NCBI GenBank assembly: GCA_009930125.1
Contig: RZYZ01000066.1
Span: forward strand, 1-10,291
Source of the DNA: Clostridia bacterium
GTDB lineage: Bacteria; Bacillota; Clostridia; Clostridiales; Clostridiaceae
Length of the DNA stretch: 10,291 nucleotides
Direction: 5' to 3'
Made by a program: the position numbers and the translations under genes
Part shown: positions 5,926 to 10,291 of the stretch, in pieces
Position numbering within the stretch: the first letter of the stretch is position 1
Layout: the number at the start of each line of letters is the position of its first letter
The notes under the pieces: generated by a model
What the model was told of the DNA's origin: nothing
The model's database searches: none
What the model saw: the letters and a program-made list of their open reading frames with translations, nothing else

Positions 5926-6913
5926 GGAGTCTCTGGTACTAAGAAGCAGAATCAGACTGGCCAGAAATGTGAAGACCCTGTTCTTTCCGCACAGACTGAG
6001 TGCGGAAGTGGCAAGAAAGCTTGTGGATCAGGTGGAAGATGCATTTTACGTAAGCCGCGCCATGGAGGAGGGGTATAAGACCCACCGCATGTGGGAGCTC
6101 GGCAGAACAGACCTTATGGTGGCCTTTGAAAAGCACCTGGTCAGCGCAAAGCTCATCAACAACAGCGATATAGCGGCCTATATCATAGATGAGAAGGAAG
6201 ATGTGAGTCTCATGATCAATGAGGAGGACCACATAAGGCTTCAGGTCATGGGTCGAGATCTGGATCTGGAGGAGCTCTATAAGAAAGCATCCAAGATCGA
6301 TGATCTGCTCAGTGAAAAGCTGGATTTCGCCTTTGACTACAATCTGGGCTACATCACAGCCTGCCCCACGAACCTGGGCACAGCCATGAGAGCTTCTGTT
6401 ATGCTGCATCTTCCAGGATTCACCTTCACCGACAAGATCGGGTATGTGAGTCAGGCTCTGGCGCAGATGGGGATGACCATTCGTGGGATCTACGGCGAAG
6501 GCTCCCAGGCGGAGGGGAATATCTATCAGATTTCCAATGAAGTGACACTGGGTATGAAAGAAGAGGATATCCTCTATAATCTGAAAGACACCATTGTGAA
6601 GCTTTTAGATGAGGAGCAGGATCATCAGAGAAAGCTTCTGAATCAGTACACATTGGAAATGGAGGATAAGATCTTCCGAAGCATGGGCACACTCATGAAT
6701 GCAAGACTCATGACATCAAAAGAAGCGCTGTATCACTTGTCCCTGGTTAGAATGGGTATCGAAACGGAACTTCTGAAGGATATTGACATACGACTGATAG
6801 ATGGGCTTATCATCAACACGCAGCCCGGTATGATGAAAAAAGCCTATGGAACGGAACTGACGGAAAAAGAGAGAGATATCAATCGCGCGAAAATCATTCG
6901 CGGTATATTTTAG
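5915..6913 (+). CDS. mcsB: Protein-arginine kinase McsB
   Basis: Phosphorylates arginines of damaged or regulatory proteins, marking them for ClpC-ClpP. It has the phosphagen kinase fold. The product has 332 residues (B. subtilis about 363), the difference being partly a shorter N-terminus: only ten residues precede SRIRLARN (11-18). Active-site features are present: NEEDHIR (102-108), TACPTNLGT with Cys150, and YGEGSQAEGNIYQ (183-195). The allosteric phosphoarginine-binding motif RDxxRA appears as RDINRA (320-325), so this is a full regulatory McsB and not a bare kinase. The ATG at 5915 overlaps the end of mcsA and has AGAGGGTGAG four bases upstream. An in-frame ATG at 5870 lies inside mcsA and would add 15 residues unlike the family. 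It ends in TAG, 16 bases before clpC. Confidence 0.94.
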   Translation: MLNKESLVLRSRIRLARNVKTLFFPHRLSAEVARKLVDQVEDAFYVSRAMEEGYKTHRMWELGRTDLMVAFEKHLVSAKLINNSDIAAYIIDEKEDVSLMINEEDHIRLQVMGRDLDLEELYKKASKIDDLLSEKLDFAFDYNLGYITACPTNLGTAMRASVMLHLPGFTFTDKIGYVSQALAQMGMTIRGIYGEGSQAEGNIYQISNEVTLGMKEEDILYNLKDTIVKLLDEEQDHQRKLLNQYTLEMEDKIFRSMGTLMNARLMTSKEALYHLSLVRMGIETELLKDIDIRLIDGLIINTQPGMMKKAYGTELTEKERDINRAKIIRGIF

Positions 6914-6929
6914 AGGAGGGAACTTGTAA

Positions 6930-7979
6930 ATGTTTGAAAGATTTACGGAAAGAGCAAAGGCTACGCTGATGCATGCTCAGAAAGAATCACAGCGTCTTCA
7001 GCATGGCTATATCGGTACGGAACATATCCTGTACGGCATTGCAAGTGTGGAAGGAGCAGGAAGCAATCTGCTTCATGCTGCCGGAATCACAAAGGAAAGC
7101 GTGCAGGAAATGATCGAGGAGACATTGGGGCATGGGAACAATATGTTTTCAGGAACAGGGCAGCTTGCGCTGACCCCAAGAACGAAAAGACTTCTGGATA
7201 ACAGCTTCAAAGAAGCGAGAAATCTGGGACAGAACTATATCAGCCCTGAACATATGCTGCTGGCAATACTTTCAGAAGAGGAAGGTGTAGCCTATGCGAT
7301 CATCCAGAGTCATGGCATCGATATTTCGAAGCTGAAAAATGACATCATCAAGAGCTTCGGCAATCCAGGCGCACAGAGCGAATCAGAGGCAAGGAGTCAG
7401 GAAAATTCTGAGACCCCCGCACTGGATCAGTACGGCAAGGATCTTACGGAGATGGCCAGAGACGGAAAGCTTGACCCTGTCATCGGCAGAGGGGAAGAGA
7501 CGGAAAGAATTCTTGAGATCCTCAGCAGAAGAACCAAGAACAATCCAGTGCTGATCGGAGATCCTGGTGTAGGTAAAACCGCCATTGCAGAAGGTCTCGC
7601 TCAGAGAATTGTGAAAGGAAACATTCCGGAACTGCTGAAAAATAAAAGAGTGGTTTCTCTGGATATATCACAGATGCTTGCTGGAGCGAAGTATCGTGGT
7701 GAATTTGAAGAAAGACTGAAGAATGTGCTATCAGAAATCAAGAACACAAAGGATGTCATACTGTTTATTGATGAGATCCATACAATCATAGGAGCTGGTG
7801 GGGCTGAAGGTGCCATTGATGCGGCGAATATTCTGAAGCCTGCTTTGGCCAGGGGAGAAATCCAGGCCATTGGTGCCACAACCATCGATGAGTTCCGCAA
7901 GTATTTTGAAAAGGACAGTGCTCTGGAGAGAAGATTCCAGCCTGTCCATGTAGGGGAACCTACCATAGAGGAAGCTTAG
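6930..7979 (+). CDS. clpC: ClpC N-terminal fragment (N-domain and part of AAA+ domain 1)
   Basis: This is the 349-residue product expected if TAG is obeyed. Residues 1-145 are the two-repeat Clp N-domain (starts MFERFTERA), which binds adaptors and phosphoarginine. After a polar linker (146-165), the first AAA+ domain has Walker A GDPGVGKT (210-217), Walker B ILFIDE (277-282), sensor-1 region GATT (315-318) and the arginine pair in ALERRFQ (334-335). It stops before the small subdomain of domain 1, so stable hexamers and unfolding are not expected. It retains the adaptor-binding domain and could in principle compete for substrates or adaptors. Confidence 0.75.
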   Translation: MFERFTERAKATLMHAQKESQRLQHGYIGTEHILYGIASVEGAGSNLLHAAGITKESVQEMIEETLGHGNNMFSGTGQLALTPRTKRLLDNSFKEARNLGQNYISPEHMLLAILSEEEGVAYAIIQSHGIDISKLKNDIIKSFGNPGAQSESEARSQENSETPALDQYGKDLTEMARDGKLDPVIGRGEETERILEILSRRTKNNPVLIGDPGVGKTAIAEGLAQRIVKGNIPELLKNKRVVSLDISQMLAGAKYRGEFEERLKNVLSEIKNTKDVILFIDEIHTIIGAGGAEGAIDAANILKPALARGEIQAIGATTIDEFRKYFEKDSALERRFQPVHVGEPTIEEA

Positions 7980-8057
7980 CTGATTCTGAAAGGTCTGCGT
8001 GACAAGTACGAAGCCCATCACAGGATCAAAATCACGGATGAAGCCCTGGACGCCGCA

Positions 8058-9464
8058 GTGGAGCTTTCTGACCGATACATTACCGACCGGTTTCTTCCTG
8101 ACAAGGCCATCGACCTTATGGATGAGGCTGCGGCCAAAGTGAGAATACAGAATCTGACCGCTCCGCCTGATGTCAAGAGCATTGAGGAAGAGCTGAAGAA
8201 TGTTCAGAAAGAGAAAGAAGAGGCAGTTTCGCTTCAGGATTATGAAAAGGCGGCAAAGCTGCGTGACAGAGAAAACGAACTGAAGAAGACCCTGAACAAT
8301 ACGAAGCATAAATGGAAGAGCGGCTCCATGGGAGACTCCAGCCTTGTGGTCACCGAGGAAGATGTGGCGCAGGTTGTGTCAAGATGGACCAAAGTGCCCG
8401 TGAAGAAGCTCACAGAGACGGAGTCGGAAAAGCTGCTCAATCTGGAATCCATTCTCCATGAAAGAGTGGTGGGACAGGATGAAGCGGTGAATTCCATTTC
8501 CAGAGCGGTACGAAGAGCCCGTGTAGGCCTCAAAGATCCGGACAGACCCATTGGATCCTTCATATTCCTGGGACCTACAGGAGTCGGTAAGACAGAGCTT
8601 TCCAAGGCTCTTGCCGTTGCCATGTTCGGCGCGGAGAAAGCCATGATCCGAATCGATATGTCGGAATACATGGAAAAACATACAGTGTCCAGACTTATCG
8701 GATCTCCTCCAGGATATGTAGGCTATGATGAGGGAGGACAGCTGACGGAAGCGGTGCGAAGAAATCCTTATTCAGTCATCCTTTTTGATGAAATCGAAAA
8801 AGCGCATCCGGATGTGTTCAATGTGCTGCTGCAGATTCTGGAAGACGGAAGACTGACAGATGGGCAGGGAAAGACGGTGAACTTCAAGAACACCATCATC
8901 ATCATGACGTCCAATGTGGGTGCTTCCACCATCAGAAAGCAGAAGACTGTAGGGTTCAGCATTGCTTCAGACAAAGATACGGAAGAGTATGACCGTATGA
9001 AGGAAAACATCATGGACGAACTGAAGAAGTCCTTCAGACCGGAATTCCTGAACAGAATTGATGATACCATCGTATTCCGTTCCCTGACCAATGAAGATCT
9101 GGAGAAGATCACAAAGCTGATGCTGGATGAGGTTTCGGAAAGAATTGCTGAAAGAGAAATCTATCTGCAGTTTACCGATGAGACCTTGAAATTCATGACC
9201 AGAAGCGGATATGATATGACATATGGTGCAAGACCACTAAGAAGGGCCATCACGAAAGAGCTTGAGGACACCTTGTCGGAAGAAATGCTCAAGGGCAATA
9301 TCGTCAAGGGAGATGAAGTTCTTGTGGATATCAGAGAAGAGAAGCTTTTCTTTACGAAAACCGGCCAGAGAGCGGTCCGCGTGGAGAAGAGAACCGGTAC
9401 GAATCCAGAAATGGAGGAAACACCGGAGGAATCTGAGCAATCAGAAGAATCTAAGGAAAAATAA
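8058..9464 (+). CDS. clpC: ClpC C-terminal fragment (M-domain and AAA+ domain 2)
   Basis: The frame resumes right after the amber codon; the first usable start is GTG at 8058, 78 bases downstream, with no clear ribosome binding site, so independent translation is doubtful. From that GTG, 468 residues would include the end of the domain 1 small subdomain (DRFLPDKAIDL), the M-domain with a UVR-like stretch (DYEKAAKLRDRE, about 61-72), Walker A GPTGVGKT (162-169), Walker B VILFDE (230-235), the VGF tripeptide of the ClpP-contact loop, and GARPLRRAI in the C-domain. It ends in an acidic Glu/Ser-rich tail longer than usual. Seen alone, it resembles a ClpC lacking its N-terminal part. Confidence 0.7.
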   Translation: MELSDRYITDRFLPDKAIDLMDEAAAKVRIQNLTAPPDVKSIEEELKNVQKEKEEAVSLQDYEKAAKLRDRENELKKTLNNTKHKWKSGSMGDSSLVVTEEDVAQVVSRWTKVPVKKLTETESEKLLNLESILHERVVGQDEAVNSISRAVRRARVGLKDPDRPIGSFIFLGPTGVGKTELSKALAVAMFGAEKAMIRIDMSEYMEKHTVSRLIGSPPGYVGYDEGGQLTEAVRRNPYSVILFDEIEKAHPDVFNVLLQILEDGRLTDGQGKTVNFKNTIIIMTSNVGASTIRKQKTVGFSIASDKDTEEYDRMKENIMDELKKSFRPEFLNRIDDTIVFRSLTNEDLEKITKLMLDEVSERIAEREIYLQFTDETLKFMTRSGYDMTYGARPLRRAITKELEDTLSEEMLKGNIVKGDEVLVDIREEKLFFTKTGQRAVRVEKRTGTNPEMEETPEESEQSEESKEK

Positions 9465-9474
9465 AAAAACTATA

Positions 9475-9503
9475 TCAGGGTTTCATCATACATGAAACCC
9501 TGA
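9475..9503. repeat. Perfect 12-bp hairpin after clpC
   Basis: TCAGGGTTTCAT (9475-9486) and ATGAAACCCTGA (9492-9503) form a perfect stem with a five-base loop. No T run follows on the plus strand, so it is not a standard terminator in that direction; on the minus strand a T run follows after five bases. It may protect the clpC mRNA 3' end. Confidence 0.7.
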
Positions 9504-9514
9504 AGTGTAAGAGC

Positions 9515-9568
9515 AACCCGCAATCAGTGATTTTTCAATAAAAAACAGACTGATTGTGGGTTTTTCTT
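9515..9568 (+). terminator. Intrinsic terminator between clpC and radA
   Basis: The arms AACCCGCAATCAGT (9515-9528) and ACTGATTGTGGGTT (9549-9562) pair fully, with one G-U, and are followed by T residues to 9565. The 20-base loop contains TTTTT and AAAAA stretches that extend the pairing. It ends 17 bases before the radA start. Confidence 0.8.
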
Positions 9569-9584
9569 CCGTAAGGGGGTTATT

Positions 9585-10291
9585 ATGGCAAAATCGAAAA
9601 CACAATATGTCTGTCAGAACTGTGGAACCACCACGGTGAAGTGGGTGGGTAAATGTCCGGACTGCGGGCAATGGAATTCCTTTGTAGAAGAAACAGTCCA
9701 GAGTGAGCCGAAAAGGCTGCAGGGAATCTCGAACAAAAGCGATCCGAAACTGATCGGAGACATCGTCTCCGGGGATAAGGAAAGGTATGATACAGGCATT
9801 CACGAACTGAACAGAGTGCTTGGTGGAGGCCTTGTGAAAGGCTCCCTGACGCTCATATCGGGAGATCCTGGTATCGGAAAATCCACACTCCTTCTTCAGT
9901 GCGCAAACCAGGTTTCACTGAAATATGGAAGTGTGCTGTATGTTTCCGGTGAGGAATCAGAGGAGCAGATCAAAATCAGAGGCGACCGTCTGGGGGTCGT
10001 GGCGGAAAAGCTCTACATCGTTTCCGAAACCTCACTGGAAGTCATCGAGAGCCATATCAGGGATCTGAAGCCGGCTTTTGTCATCATCGATTCCATCCAG
10101 ACCATCTATTCGGATAAAGTGACCTCTGCTCCAGGGTCGGTATCTCAGGTCAGAGAATGTGCAAACGGGCTGATGCGTATCGGGAAAATCATGGGCATCC
10201 CGCTGTTCATTGTGGCTCATGTGACAAAACAGGGAGAGCTTGCAGGCCCGAGAGTCCTTGAACATATGGTGGATTCGGTGCTGTATTTCGA
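9585..10291 (+). CDS. radA: DNA repair protein RadA (Sms), 5' part
   Basis: A RecA-like ATPase that promotes branch migration and extension of recombination intermediates in DNA repair. The first 235 residues are visible; the frame runs off the window end with no stop. The N-terminal zinc finger has CQNCG (from Cys10) and CPDCG (from Cys24). Walker A is GDPGIGKST (93-101) and the Walker B region is FVIIDSIQT (165-173). SQVRECA and AHVTKQGELAGPR follow, as expected. The RadA-specific KNRFG motif and the Lon-like C-terminal domain lie beyond the window. The ATG at 9585 follows AAGGGGGT at 9573-9580. It keeps the conserved clpC-radA order but lies behind a terminator, so it probably depends on read-through or a promoter I could not identify in the short gap. 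Confidence 0.94.
   Translation, partial: MAKSKTQYVCQNCGTTTVKWVGKCPDCGQWNSFVEETVQSEPKRLQGISNKSDPKLIGDIVSGDKERYDTGIHELNRVLGGGLVKGSLTLISGDPGIGKSTLLLQCANQVSLKYGSVLYVSGEESEEQIKIRGDRLGVVAEKLYIVSETSLEVIESHIRDLKPAFVIIDSIQTIYSDKVTSAPGSVSQVRECANGLMRIGKIMGIPLFIVAHVTKQGELAGPRVLEHMVDSVLYF

Larger units (their letters stand above)
6930..9464 (+). pseudogene. clpC: clpC, AAA+ unfoldase of the ClpCP protease, interrupted by an in-frame TAG
   Basis: ClpC unfolds proteins and passes them to ClpP; with McsA/McsB it removes phosphoarginine-marked substrates. Read through the amber codon, the locus is 845 codons including that one, normal for ClpC (about 810-850). The TAG at 7977-7979 is codon 350, between EEA and LILKGLRD in the first AAA+ domain, where relatives carry Ile or Val. 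No other stop and no frameshift occur before the natural TAA at 9462-9464, and conservation is high on both sides. A Leu TTG to TAG change would be a single-base event. The ATG at 6930 has AGGAGGG nine bases upstream. Unless suppressed or a sequencing error, the allele cannot make full-length ClpC. Gene identity is near certain; whether it is truly broken is not. Confidence 0.85.

Noticed and set aside
7977..7979. TAG read as a sense codon genome-wide (pyrrolysine or glutamine recoding)
   Set aside because: Five other genes here (the lyase, the membrane protein, darA, mcsB and the sortase) end in TAG at exactly the expected C-termini, so TAG works as a normal stop.
1..10291. CRISPR arrays, tRNA or rRNA genes, insertion sequences, phage genes
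   Set aside because: No regularly spaced repeats, no tRNA-like cloverleaf or rRNA segments and no transposase or integrase motifs were seen on either strand.

Overview
The window reads as a housekeeping segment of a low-to-moderate GC Bacillota (Firmicutes) chromosome. The evidence is a tmk-darA-holB-ricT (yaaT) cluster, an mcsA-mcsB-clpC-radA cluster, strong AGGAGG-type ribosome binding sites, frequent AGA/AGG arginine codons, TTG starts and a Gram-positive sortase. The thymidylate kinase and the delta-prime subunit resemble clostridial forms. The missing ctsR and the short McsA would also fit Erysipelotrichia-like lineages, but I cannot fix the family from the sequence alone.

Layout, left to right. 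(1) Positions 1-570: the 3' end of a MalY/PatB-type PLP-dependent C-S lyase/aminotransferase. (2) 571-850: a mostly empty gap with one promoter. (3) 851-1336: a small two-helix membrane protein of unknown function, closed by an intrinsic terminator that overlaps its stop codon. (4) 1429-4471: tmk, darA, holB and ricT, covering dTTP supply, a cyclic-di-AMP sensor, the replication clamp-loader subunit and a PSP1/RicT protein. Their spacing suggests co-transcription with an extra promoter before darA. (5) 4511-4548: a bidirectional terminator between convergent genes. (6) 4574-5248, minus strand: a single-gene sortase with its own promoter. (7) 5249-5547: a 300-bp divergent control region unusually rich in inverted repeats. 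(8) 5548-9464: mcsA, mcsB and clpC, the arginine-phosphorylation and AAA+ unfoldase protein quality-control operon. (9) 9475-9568: two hairpins, the second a good terminator. (10) 9585 to the window end: the 5' part of radA.

The most striking observation is that clpC is interrupted by one in-frame TAG at 7977-7979. Everything downstream stays in frame and highly conserved for 494 codons up to the natural TAA. The upstream piece keeps the N-domain and most of the first AAA+ domain. The downstream piece keeps the M-domain, the second AAA+ domain and the ClpP-contact loop. The mutation is either very recent, a sequencing error, or a case of readthrough. Five other genes in the window end in TAG, so general recoding of TAG is unlikely. 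The McsB kinase and its adaptor McsA, which would deliver phosphoarginine-marked substrates to ClpC, look intact.

Secondary observations: no ctsR gene and no CtsR or CIRCE operator accompany this stress operon. Instead, 9-bp inverted arms lie 42 bp apart around an extended -10 promoter before mcsA. McsA lacks its usual first zinc finger. A dyad overlaps the -35 element of the sortase promoter. I found no CRISPR array, insertion sequence, tRNA or rRNA, and no clear new multi-gene system.
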